A stretch of 64,000 nucleotides of DNA from Bin107 sp965221655. Its GTDB lineage: Bacteria > UBA8248. Below, one piece after another: positions 34,643 to 42,775 of the stretch; the stretch's first letter is position 1, and each line of letters begins with the position of its first letter. The notes below the pieces were generated by a model. The model was not told the origin of the DNA. It did no database searches and was given only the letters and a program-made list of their open reading frames with translations. The position numbers and the translations under genes are program-made. Where the stretch lies: contig OZ244906.1 in assembly GCA_965221655.1 (NCBI GenBank), positions 682,001 to 746,000 of the forward strand, written 5' to 3'.

Positions 34643-35596
34643 TTGGCGACGAGGACGTCTACCAGCCCGCTGGCCGGGCCGGACAGGCTGGTGCACATTA
34701 TCGGGAACCGCGACGAATCTCTCCGCGCCGTGGAGAGAGCCTTCGCCGTGAAGATTCGCATCGCGTCGGAGGGCTTCGTGGTGGAGGGCGAACCCGACGC
34801 CGCCGAGAGGGCGCGGGTGTTTCTCGACGAGTTGACCGACTGCGTGGAGGAGGGGTTTCGCTTCGATTCCCCGAACGTGAAGACGCTCGCGCGCACCGTG
34901 GCCGAGCAGGAGGTAACGCTCCGCGCACTGGTGACGAACCGGATATCGGTCTCGAAAAAGCGCGGCTACGTCGTGCCCAAGGGTCTCGTGCAGAGCCGCT
35001 ACGTCGAGGCGATTCGCGAGAAGGGCGTTACGTTCGGCATCGGGCCCGCCGGCACGGGGAAGACGTATCTCGCCATGGCGATGGCCGTCTCCGGGCTGCT
35101 GGAGAAGGCCTACGCCCGCATCGTGCTCACGCGGCCCGTCGTGGAGGCGGGCGAGAGGCTCGGCTTCCTGCCCGGCGACTTGCAAGAGAAGGTGAATCCG
35201 TACTTGCGGCCCCTGTTCGACGCCCTGAACGACATGGTGGACTTCGAGCGGGCCGAGCGCTTCATCCAGAGGGGTGAGATAGAGATAGCGCCGCTCGCCT
35301 ACATGCGGGGCCGCTCGCTTAAGGATTCGTTCATCATACTCGACGAGGCGCAGAACACGACGCCCGAGCAGATGAAAATGTTTCTCACCCGCCTCGGCGC
35401 GGGGAGCAAGGCGGTCGTGACGGGAGACATTACGCAAATTGACCTGCCCGAAACCGCAGGGTGCGGGCTGGTGCACGCCCGGGAAGTGCTGGGCGATTTG
35501 GAGGAAGTCCGTTTCGTTCACTTTACCGAGCGAGACGTCGTGCGCACGCAACTGGTGAGAAAAATCGTCGCGGCATACGAGGTCCACAGCCTCTAG
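34643..35596 (+). CDS. phoH: PhoH-family ATPase
   Basis: The 317-residue protein has an N-terminal KH-like segment and a P-loop ATPase domain with GPAGTGKTYLAMAMAV (Walker A, about residue 133) and FIILDEAQNTT (Walker B). PhoH-like proteins are linked to RNA metabolism and commonly sit next to ybeY. The start is TTG 34643 with GGGAGGA somewhat far upstream. The pgpH gene follows after 102 bases in which I see no clear promoter or terminator. Confidence 0.93.
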   Translation: MATRTSTSPLAGPDRLVHIIGNRDESLRAVERAFAVKIRIASEGFVVEGEPDAAERARVFLDELTDCVEEGFRFDSPNVKTLARTVAEQEVTLRALVTNRISVSKKRGYVVPKGLVQSRYVEAIREKGVTFGIGPAGTGKTYLAMAMAVSGLLEKAYARIVLTRPVVEAGERLGFLPGDLQEKVNPYLRPLFDALNDMVDFERAERFIQRGEIEIAPLAYMRGRSLKDSFIILDEAQNTTPEQMKMFLTRLGAGSKAVVTGDITQIDLPETAGCGLVHAREVLGDLEEVRFVHFTERDVVRTQLVRKIVAAYEVHSL

Positions 35597-35698
35597 GCGC
35601 GTTTTGCCCTAAGGGGTGTCTGCGCCGCCGGGGGATTTTGTGGGTGGGCCGTACGTCCGAAACTCTTTTGTCGCCGTAGTGGTACGGAGGCTGATCGC

Positions 35699-38191
35699 GT
35701 GATTCAGCGGACTGGCGTTGACAGAAACGCCGGAAGGATCAGGAAGATCTGTCTTCGCTCTCTTGCCGCGCCGGGGCGGTGGGCTGCGCGCTGGTTCGTC
35801 GCGTTCACCGGGACGCGGGTCTACCCGTGGACTCTGGGGGCCGCGCTCGCCCTCGTGCTCGCGGGTTTGCTCACGACGGAAATTTCTGCGCCGCGTCCTT
35901 CGCTTTCCCTCGAGGTGGGCGACATAGCTCCCCGGGACGTGAAAGCGCCCGAGGAGATGCGCGTGGTCGACCCCGTCGCCACGAACGCGAAGCGCCAGGC
36001 GGCGCGGGAGAAGACGCCTGCGCGCTACGACATAGACACCGGCCTCGCCCAGGCCATCCACGACAGGCTCGGCGGGGCGTTCGCCTCCGTGCAGCGGACA
36101 ATCAACACCGAACTCGAGAGGGTGAGGAGCGAGAAGCTGGCTCGCGGGGCGCGGCAAAACGCTCCGCCGCGTCTGCGCGAGTCGGACGTCTATAAGGAAA
36201 TGTACGCCGCGCCCGCGTATGCGAAGGCGGAGGAGGCGTTTCATACACTCTTGGGCGGCGACGTTCCCGCCAAGCTGGCGTCCTGGCTGCGCGCGGAGCG
36301 CTTTGCGAACTGGATTCGCGACGACGTCGCCGCGCTGCTCAAGACGGCGTTTTCGCGCCAAATCGTGAGCGACAGGCGGCTCTTCGCCACCCATGCGGCG
36401 AAAGGAATAGCGGCGCGCGACATCAGAACGGGCAAAGACGTCTCGGTGAGCCCCTCGCTGAGTCCCCTCGAACTCCGCCAGGTGGGCGGGTTCCTCCGCC
36501 GCGCCGCGCGCGGTATGTCCCTGCGAACGCCTCCCGCCGTGCGCGGCCTGCTCATTGCCCAGGTCGTCAAGATGGTGCAGCCAACGCTCGCGTTCAACAC
36601 CCGGGCGACGCTCGAGAGCAAGGAGGAGGCGGCTGCCGCCGTCGCGCCCGTCTCGATGATTCTCAAACAAGGCGAGATGATCGTCCGCGAGGGCGAGCGT
36701 CTGAGCGAAAGGCAGATTGCGAAGCTCAAGGGTCTGGAGAGTGTGCGCCGCCGCAGCGTCGCGCTCGACAACTTCGCGGGGACGGCGCTCGTGCTGTTCG
36801 TTCTGCTCCTGCTCGCCTGGGTTTGCCTGCAAAAGTACGACGTGAATTTTCTGTCCTCGCAAAAAAACATCGTCCTGTTCGTCATATTGCTCCTCGTGCA
36901 GGCTGCTCTTCTCAAGTTGGGGATTCTCTTCGCCAATGTGCTGCACGAGGCGTTTCGCGGCATTCCGCTCACTTCGTTCTACTACGTGATTCCGTTTTCT
37001 TCGTGCGCCCTGCTGGCGGCGGTCTTACAAGGGCGCTCCGCGGCGGTGCTGATGGCGGTTTTCTCCGCCGTTCTCACGGGGTTGATTTTCCCGAACCACG
37101 TCAACCTGGCTTTCGTCGCCCTGGCGGGCGGCGTGCTCGCGGCCATTCGCTGGAAAGACTACAGGCGCCGGACGTCCGTGTTGTTCGTGGCGTTCATGCT
37201 GAGCCTGCTGGGGGCGACGCTCGCCCTGGGCTTCTGCGTACAGGAGGGTTTGAGCGTCCTGGCTTCGCGGTGGACGGACCTGCCCATCGCACTGCTCGGC
37301 GGCCTTTCGAACCTCATCATCGTGGCGGGGGCCATGCCGCTGCTCGAGTCGGTATTCAAGCTCACGACCGACATGCGCCTTCTCGAACTCGGCGACCAGA
37401 ACCACCCCCTGCTGCGCAGGATGGTCGTCAAGGCGCCGGGGACCTACCACCACAGCCTTCTGGTGGGGCACCTGGCCGAGGAGGCGGCCGAGGCGGTCGG
37501 CGCCAGCCCGCTTCTTGCCCGCGTGGGGGCGTATTACCACGACATCGGCAAGATGATGAAGCCCGACTACTTCATCGAAAACCAGGACGAGAGGAACCGC
37601 CACGACAGGATTACGCCCACCATGAGCGCCCTCATCCTCATCAGCCACGTGAAAGAGGGCGTCGAACTCGCGAGAAGCCACCAGTTGCCCCGCGAGATCA
37701 TCGACCTCATTCGCCAGCACCACGGCACGTGCCTGATTCGCTACTTCTATGAAAAAGCCAGAAGCCGAAGCGCCGACGACGTGCGCGAGGAGATTTTTCG
37801 CTACCCCGGCCCGAGGCCGCAGACGCGCGAGGCGGGCATCCTGATGCTGGCCGACATGGTGGAGGCGGCGTCGCGCTCGCTTTCGGATCACTCCCTCGGA
37901 CGCCTGAGCAGCCTGGTGAACAGAATAGTGCAGAGTGCTTTCTCCGAAGGCCAGCTCGACGATTGCAACCTCACGCTACGGGACTTGAACCGCATCCAGG
38001 AGGCCTTCATGCGTGTTCTGGTCGGCATCCACCACCACCGGATTCATTACCCCGAACAGGACGACGCTCCGAAGAAAGGGCGCGGACATGAGAGTCCTCA
38101 TAAAAAACGAGCAAAGCCTGTTCGACCTCAACGAGAAGGCGCTGCGGTCGCGCTTGCAGGTCGTGCGCAGGGCTCTGGAGTCCGGGGATGA
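35699..38191 (+). CDS. pgpH: 7TM-HD family phosphohydrolase PgpH (YqfF-type)
   Basis: The 830-residue protein has one N-terminal membrane helix, a 7TMR-HDED extracytoplasmic region, about seven membrane helices (residues ~365-560) and a cytoplasmic HD domain. The HD motif is in GAYYHDIGKMMKPDYF, preceded by KAPGTYHHSLLVGHLAE. In Firmicutes this family degrades cyclic di-AMP; the substrate in Gram-negative bacteria is less certain. The conserved domain ends at RIHYPEQ, yet the frame continues about 36 basic residues and overlaps ybeY by 104 bases. GTG 35699 has GGAGG upstream. Confidence 0.92.
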   Translation: MIQRTGVDRNAGRIRKICLRSLAAPGRWAARWFVAFTGTRVYPWTLGAALALVLAGLLTTEISAPRPSLSLEVGDIAPRDVKAPEEMRVVDPVATNAKRQAAREKTPARYDIDTGLAQAIHDRLGGAFASVQRTINTELERVRSEKLARGARQNAPPRLRESDVYKEMYAAPAYAKAEEAFHTLLGGDVPAKLASWLRAERFANWIRDDVAALLKTAFSRQIVSDRRLFATHAAKGIAARDIRTGKDVSVSPSLSPLELRQVGGFLRRAARGMSLRTPPAVRGLLIAQVVKMVQPTLAFNTRATLESKEEAAAAVAPVSMILKQGEMIVREGERLSERQIAKLKGLESVRRRSVALDNFAGTALVLFVLLLLAWVCLQKYDVNFLSSQKNIVLFVILLLVQAALLKLGILFANVLHEAFRGIPLTSFYYVIPFSSCALLAAVLQGRSAAVLMAVFSAVLTGLIFPNHVNLAFVALAGGVLAAIRWKDYRRRTSVLFVAFMLSLLGATLALGFCVQEGLSVLASRWTDLPIALLGGLSNLIIVAGAMPLLESVFKLTTDMRLLELGDQNHPLLRRMVVKAPGTYHHSLLVGHLAEEAAEAVGASPLLARVGAYYHDIGKMMKPDYFIENQDERNRHDRITPTMSALILISHVKEGVELARSHQLPREIIDLIRQHHGTCLIRYFYEKARSRSADDVREEIFRYPGPRPQTREAGILMLADMVEAASRSLSDHSLGRLSSLVNRIVQSAFSEGQLDDCNLTLRDLNRIQEAFMRVLVGIHHHRIHYPEQDDAPKKGRGHESPHKKRAKPVRPQREGAAVALAGRAQGSGVRG

Positions 38192-38558
38192 GTGGCTCAG
38201 CCTCGCCTTCGTCCGCGACGAGGAGATGCGCGCGTTGAACGCCCGCTACCGGGGGGAGGAGGAGACGACGGACGTGTTGGCGTTTCCTCTTGCCGATTCT
38301 TTTCCCTCCGGCGGAGAGGAGGGCAGGTTTCTCGGCGAGGTCGTGCTCTGTGCCGACGAGGTGCTGCGCCAGGCGCAGGCGGAGTCGATAGAGTGCGGCG
38401 CGGTGGCGGATCGCCTGCTCGTCCACGGCGTGTTGCACCTCAAGGGGCACGATCACTATACGGAGGCCGAGGCCGCCCGCATGCGCGCGGAAGAGGAGAG
38501 GATGGCCCGCCTGCCGGGGGCGGCGTGGCTGTTCCCAAAAGAGTCGGGGAATTGCTAG
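38088..38558 (+). CDS. ybeY: Endoribonuclease YbeY (rRNA maturation factor)
   Basis: The 156-residue metalloprotein has the family signature HGVLHLKGHDH near residue 110, whose three histidines bind Zn. YbeY matures the 16S rRNA 3' end and takes part in ribosome quality control. ATG 38088 has AAAGGG 7 bases upstream and gives the expected N-terminus MRVLIKNEQ, so the overlap with the end of pgpH appears genuine. A HIT-protein gene follows with no gap. Confidence 0.94.
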   Translation: MRVLIKNEQSLFDLNEKALRSRLQVVRRALESGDEWLSLAFVRDEEMRALNARYRGEEETTDVLAFPLADSFPSGGEEGRFLGEVVLCADEVLRQAQAESIECGAVADRLLVHGVLHLKGHDHYTEAEAARMRAEEERMARLPGAAWLFPKESGNC

Positions 38559-39053
38559 GTGGAAAGACTCTGGGCGCCGTGGCGTGGGGAATACGTGGTG
38601 CGCGACGCCGGCCGCGCGCAGGAGAGTAGCGCTTGCGTCTTTTGCGACCTCCTGGAAGCAGAAGACGGACCGGAAAACCTGATTCTCCACCGCGGCGCGC
38701 ACGCCTACGTCGTGATGAACAGGTATCCCTACGCGAACGGGCATCTGATGGTTGTGCCCATGCGCCACCTGGAAGACTATGAGGCCTTGGGCGAGGAGGA
38801 ATGCCGCGAGATTTTCGCCCTCTCGCAAAAGTGCGTGGGGGTATTGCGAAAGCGTGTGAGCGCCGCCGGCTTCAACGTGGGCTTCAACCTCGGGACGAGC
38901 GCGGGTGCGGGCATCGCAGGGCATCTGCACTTGCACGTCGTTCCGCGCTGGGAGGGAGATCACAACCTGATGCCCGTCCTCGGCGGCGTGCGGGTGATTC
39001 CCGAAAGCCTCGAGACGACCTACGAGCGAATCCGCCCCGATTTCGACGTCTGA
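38559..39053 (+). CDS. HIT-family hydrolase/phosphorylase (Ap4A phosphorylase-like)
   Basis: The 164-residue protein starts MERLWAPWRGEYV and has CxxC (CVFC, about residue 27) and the histidine triad in GIAGHLHLHVVPRW. This subtype resembles diadenosine-polyphosphate phosphorylases and hydrolases of actinobacteria and deltaproteobacteria. GTG 38559 directly follows the ybeY stop. The substrate is not determinable here. Confidence 0.9.
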   Translation: MERLWAPWRGEYVVRDAGRAQESSACVFCDLLEAEDGPENLILHRGAHAYVVMNRYPYANGHLMVVPMRHLEDYEALGEEECREIFALSQKCVGVLRKRVSAAGFNVGFNLGTSAGAGIAGHLHLHVVPRWEGDHNLMPVLGGVRVIPESLETTYERIRPDFDV

Positions 39054-39076
39054 CACTCCTTGGAACTGGTGGCGAT

Positions 39077-39466
39077 ATGGGCAGCCTTCGACTGATCGTC
39101 GGCTTGATACTCGCGGTGGCGATTTCGAGTTTCGGCGTCATCAACATGAATCCGGTGAGCGTGGCGTATTACAAAGGCGCCGTCAGCCTGCCTCTTTTCT
39201 ACGTCTTGCTGGCGGTGTTCGCACTGGGTTTTCTGGTGGCGTGGCTCGCCGGCCTGTTCGACAGAATCAGGTTTCGCTCCCAAATCGGAAGCCTCAGGCG
39301 CGAGGTGAAGACCCTGGAGAGCAACCTCGAGGAGGTGCGCGAGAAAAGCGGCAGACTGCTCCCGGCGGGAAACCCGCCTGCCGCAGGAGGGGCTCCGGGC
39401 GCACCTCGAGGGGGTGCCTCGCCGCAGGCGGGCTCCTCCCCGCGCGAAGAGCCGAGAGCCGAGTAG
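39077..39466 (+). CDS. lapA: LapA-domain (DUF1049) inner-membrane protein
   Basis: The 129-residue protein has two transmembrane helices (about residues 4-24 and 38-62) with the LapA signature INMNPVSVAYYKGAVSLPL, then a coiled-coil segment RRLREVKTLE-like and a glycine/proline-rich tail. In E. coli LapA works with LapB to control LpxC turnover by FtsH; whether this LapA does so is not shown. It is notable because an LpxC fusion and FtsH are both in the window. The ribosome-binding site is weak. Confidence 0.82.
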   Translation: MGSLRLIVGLILAVAISSFGVINMNPVSVAYYKGAVSLPLFYVLLAVFALGFLVAWLAGLFDRIRFRSQIGSLRREVKTLESNLEEVREKSGRLLPAGNPPAAGGAPGAPRGGASPQAGSSPREEPRAE

Positions 39467-39468
39467 CC

Positions 39469-42105
39469 GTGGGCGCACCGACAAAATCCACCACCGGCCG
39501 CGGCCCCTCGCCCGCCATGCGCCAGTACCTCGAGATGAAGCGCCGCTACCCGGATGCGGTGCTGTTCTTCCAGCTGGGCGACTTCTTCGAAATGTTCTAT
39601 GAGGACGCGGAGCGCGCGGCGAAGGAGCTGGAGCTCACGCTCACCTCGCGCCAGAGCGACGAGAAGGGCCCCATCCCCATGTGCGGCGTGCCCTGCCATT
39701 CGGCGTCTTCTTATTGTGGACGGCTGCTGGAGGCGGGCTACAAGGTCGCGATATGCGAACAGGTGGAAGAAGCGGGCGCGAGCAAGGGCGTCGTGAAACG
39801 CGAGGTGACCCGCGTGCTGACGCCGGGCACTTCCGTCGCGGATCTGGAGATGCTCGACAGCAAGGAATCGCAGTATCTCGCAGGCATCACGCTCGTCAGG
39901 AGCGGGGCGGAAGAGGTGTGGGGGATGGCGTGGCTCGACAGCTCGACCGGCGAATTCTGCGCCACCCAGGCAGCGGGCACCGCCGCAGAGAGTCTCGTCT
40001 GCAACCACCTGGAGAGGCTCGGCCCCCGCGAACTCGTTTTGCCCGAAACGTTTTCTGCGCCTGAGGCGCTCGCGGCGCGCATTCGGGAGTTGGGGATTCA
40101 CGTCGAAAAAAGAGCTCCCGCCACCTTCCGCGAACCCCTCGACCCGCATCTCATGGAAACCATTTTTCCCGACCGGACCCACGCCGAGGCGAATCCCGCG
40201 GCGGCGGGTTCTGCACTGGGCGTCATGGCGTATCTCCGGGAAAACCAGCCGGGGGATTTTCCGCACCTCAAGCCCGTGTTGTTCTCGCTCCTCTCGGACG
40301 CGATGATTCTGGACGCGGCCACCCTGCGCAACCTCGAGCTCGTGCACTCTCCCGCCGGGAAGAAGGCCACCCTTTTCGGCCTGCTCGACGAAACGCGCAC
40401 GGGCATGGGTGGGCGCTTGCTGAAGAAATGGATTCTCGCACCCCTCATTCGCAAGGAGGCCATCGACCATCGCGCGGCCGCCGTGCAGGAACTCGTGGAG
40501 AACGCGGAGTTGCGCAAGGCACTCGCCGCCGCCGTGGAACCGATTCAGGACGTGGAGCGCCTCGTAGGCCGCGTGGGCTCGCAGACAGCGAATCCCCGGG
40601 ACATGGCGGGGCTGGGGGCTTCCATGGCCATGCTGCCGCGGGTGTGTGCAGCGATAGAGGGAGCGCGTGCGCCGCTTTTTCGCTCCGTGCTGTCGGGGTG
40701 GGATTCTCTGGAGGACGTGGCGAGCGAACTGGAGTGCGCCATCGTGGAGCAGCCGCCCGTTGCGATTCGCGAAGGCGGCATCTTCCGCTCCGACTACGAC
40801 CCCGAGCTCGCCCGCCTGCGCGAAGCCCAGCGCGAGGGCGACACCTGGCTCGAAACCTACGAGGCGAAGGAGAAGGAACGTACGGGTCTTCCGCTCAAAA
40901 TCGGGTTCAACCGCGTTTTCGGCTATTACCTGGAACTGGCGAAGCGCTTCAGCGAGCAGGCGCCCGTGGAATACACGCGCAAGCAGACCCTCGTTTCCGC
41001 CGAGCGATACGTAACGCCTGAGCTCAAACGCATGGAAGAGGACATTCTGGGGGCGGAGGAGAAATCCTGCGGCCTCGAGTTCATGCTGTTCGGGCGCCTG
41101 CGGGCGAAGATAGGGGGGCAGGCCGGGCGCATACTCGCCGCGGCGGAGCGGGTGGCGCTTCTCGACGCGGTGCTCTCCCTCGCGTTCGTCGCGTGCAGGC
41201 ATGGGTACGTGCGCCCGGAAATGCTCGAGGCGCCCCACATCGAGATCCGCGAGGGCCGCCACCCCGTCATGGAGGCGGAGCACCCCGGCGTTCCCTTCGT
41301 GCCGAACGATTTGTCCATGGACGAGGAGCGGCAGATTCTCGTCATCACAGGGCCGAACATGGCGGGCAAATCCACCTATCTGCGCCAGGCCGCCCTCATC
41401 GTCTTGATGGCGCAAATCGGCGGCTTCGTGCCCGCGAAGAGCGCGCGCATCGGCCTGGTGGACAGGGTGTTCACCCGCGTCGGCGCGCACGACAGGCTTC
41501 TTGAGGGCCAGAGCACCTTCATGGTCGAGATGGTGGAGACGGCCACCATATTGCGCGAGGCGACGCCGAGCAGCTTCATCGTGCTCGACGAGGTGGGGCG
41601 CGGCACGAGCACCTACGACGGGGTGAGCATTGCGTGGTCGGTCGTGGAGTATCTCCACGAGGAGGCCCGCCACTGTGCACGCACCCTGTTCGCCACCCAT
41701 TACCATGAGCTCTCCGCGCTTTCGCGGCGGCTTGCGCGCGTGAAGAACCTGACGGTCGAGGTGCGCGAATGGGGCGAGGAGGTCGTCTTCCTGCGCAAGG
41801 TGAGCGACGGCAACTGCGACAGAAGCTACGGCATCCACGTCGGCAGGCTGGCGGGGCTGCCCGAGAAGGTAATCGCCCGTGCGAAGGCGCTGCTCGCGGG
41901 TTTCGAGGAGGAGGGCGGCGTTCTTCGGCCGGGCGGCGTGCCGTTCTCGGAGAATTCTGCGCACAACGGGCAGATGGCCCTGTTCGCGCGGGATAAATCC
42001 CGGATAGAGGAGGCGCTCGGCCGTTTCGACCCCGACGCCATGACGCCGCGCGAGGCGCTCGAAGCACTCTATGAGCTGAGGAGCATCGCGCAGAGCGACG
42101 ACTAG
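39469..42105 (+). CDS. mutS: DNA mismatch repair protein MutS
   Basis: The 878-residue protein has all MutS domains: the mismatch-recognition loop FFQLGDFFEMFYEDA near residue 35, connector, lever and clamp, then the ATPase with GPNMAGKSTYLRQ (Walker A), FIVLDEVGRGTST (Walker B) and ATHYHEL. GTG 39469 sits 3 bases after the lapA stop. The C-terminal helices needed for dimer and tetramer contacts are present. Confidence 0.95.
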   Translation: MGAPTKSTTGRGPSPAMRQYLEMKRRYPDAVLFFQLGDFFEMFYEDAERAAKELELTLTSRQSDEKGPIPMCGVPCHSASSYCGRLLEAGYKVAICEQVEEAGASKGVVKREVTRVLTPGTSVADLEMLDSKESQYLAGITLVRSGAEEVWGMAWLDSSTGEFCATQAAGTAAESLVCNHLERLGPRELVLPETFSAPEALAARIRELGIHVEKRAPATFREPLDPHLMETIFPDRTHAEANPAAAGSALGVMAYLRENQPGDFPHLKPVLFSLLSDAMILDAATLRNLELVHSPAGKKATLFGLLDETRTGMGGRLLKKWILAPLIRKEAIDHRAAAVQELVENAELRKALAAAVEPIQDVERLVGRVGSQTANPRDMAGLGASMAMLPRVCAAIEGARAPLFRSVLSGWDSLEDVASELECAIVEQPPVAIREGGIFRSDYDPELARLREAQREGDTWLETYEAKEKERTGLPLKIGFNRVFGYYLELAKRFSEQAPVEYTRKQTLVSAERYVTPELKRMEEDILGAEEKSCGLEFMLFGRLRAKIGGQAGRILAAAERVALLDAVLSLAFVACRHGYVRPEMLEAPHIEIREGRHPVMEAEHPGVPFVPNDLSMDEERQILVITGPNMAGKSTYLRQAALIVLMAQIGGFVPAKSARIGLVDRVFTRVGAHDRLLEGQSTFMVEMVETATILREATPSSFIVLDEVGRGTSTYDGVSIAWSVVEYLHEEARHCARTLFATHYHELSALSRRLARVKNLTVEVREWGEEVVFLRKVSDGNCDRSYGIHVGRLAGLPEKVIARAKALLAGFEEEGGVLRPGGVPFSENSAHNGQMALFARDKSRIEEALGRFDPDAMTPREALEALYELRSIAQSDD

Positions 42106-42166
42106 CGGCGAAAAACACCGCCGCGGGCGCATGAGCGAGCACTGGGCCGACGGCCCGGGAGAAGCA

Positions 42167-42772
42167 ATGACGAAAGACGCGAGGAGAACAATTGCCGCGG
42201 GGAGTGGGGCGCTCGCCCTGTGTGTGCTTTTTGCTCTGGCGGGACCCGCCCTCTCCGCCACGGGCGGGGAAGAGGAAGCGAGGGTCCGCGACATCGTCGT
42301 CGTCGAGAAGAACGGCGACCTCCTCGTGTTCGCCTCGCTTCTGGGGGCGTTTCCGCCCAGTGTGCTCGAGGTGATTCACGGGGGAGTGGAGACCAAATTC
42401 GTCTTCGACGTGCGCTTGATGCGCGTGCGCAAGGTGCTCTACGACCTGGAGGTCGCCTCGCGCGAACTGCACCACCGGGTGAAATACAGCGCCCTCAAGA
42501 AAACCTATACTTTTCTTGTTCGTGAGGAGGAGAAGGAGGTCGCGCGGAGGGTGACCCAGAGCCAGGCCGAAATGATGGACTGGATGCATGAACTCAACGG
42601 CGTGCCCATCGTTTCGGGCAAGGCGCTGTCCCCAAACGAGCGATATTATGTCAGAATCAGGGTGCGGTTTGATTCGATGGATTTCGTCTTCCCCTTCAAC
42701 TACCTGCTCGCGTTTATGGGGAAAGCATCGGATTGGAGCAATTCCCGCACGTTCGGCATGAAAGGAATGTGA
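42167..42772 (+). CDS. DUF4390-family exported protein upstream of ntrY
   Basis: The 201-residue protein has a signal peptide (hydrophobic core ALALCVLFALAGPALSA) and a mature domain rich in beta strands with VFDVRLMRVRKVLYD, VKYSALKKTYTF and NERYYVRIRVRFDSMDF. It matches the DUF4390 proteins found just before ntrY in many proteobacteria, which suggests a periplasmic or membrane-associated role linked to NtrY sensing. ATG 42167 has GGGAGAAG. The function is unknown. Confidence 0.8.
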   Translation: MTKDARRTIAAGSGALALCVLFALAGPALSATGGEEEARVRDIVVVEKNGDLLVFASLLGAFPPSVLEVIHGGVETKFVFDVRLMRVRKVLYDLEVASRELHHRVKYSALKKTYTFLVREEEKEVARRVTQSQAEMMDWMHELNGVPIVSGKALSPNERYYVRIRVRFDSMDFVFPFNYLLAFMGKASDWSNSRTFGMKGM

Positions 42773-42775
42773 GCC

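Noticed and set aside
39199..42294. A 1031-codon minus-strand frame
   Set aside because: Antisense shadow of mutS with biased His/Arg/Leu composition and no family motif.
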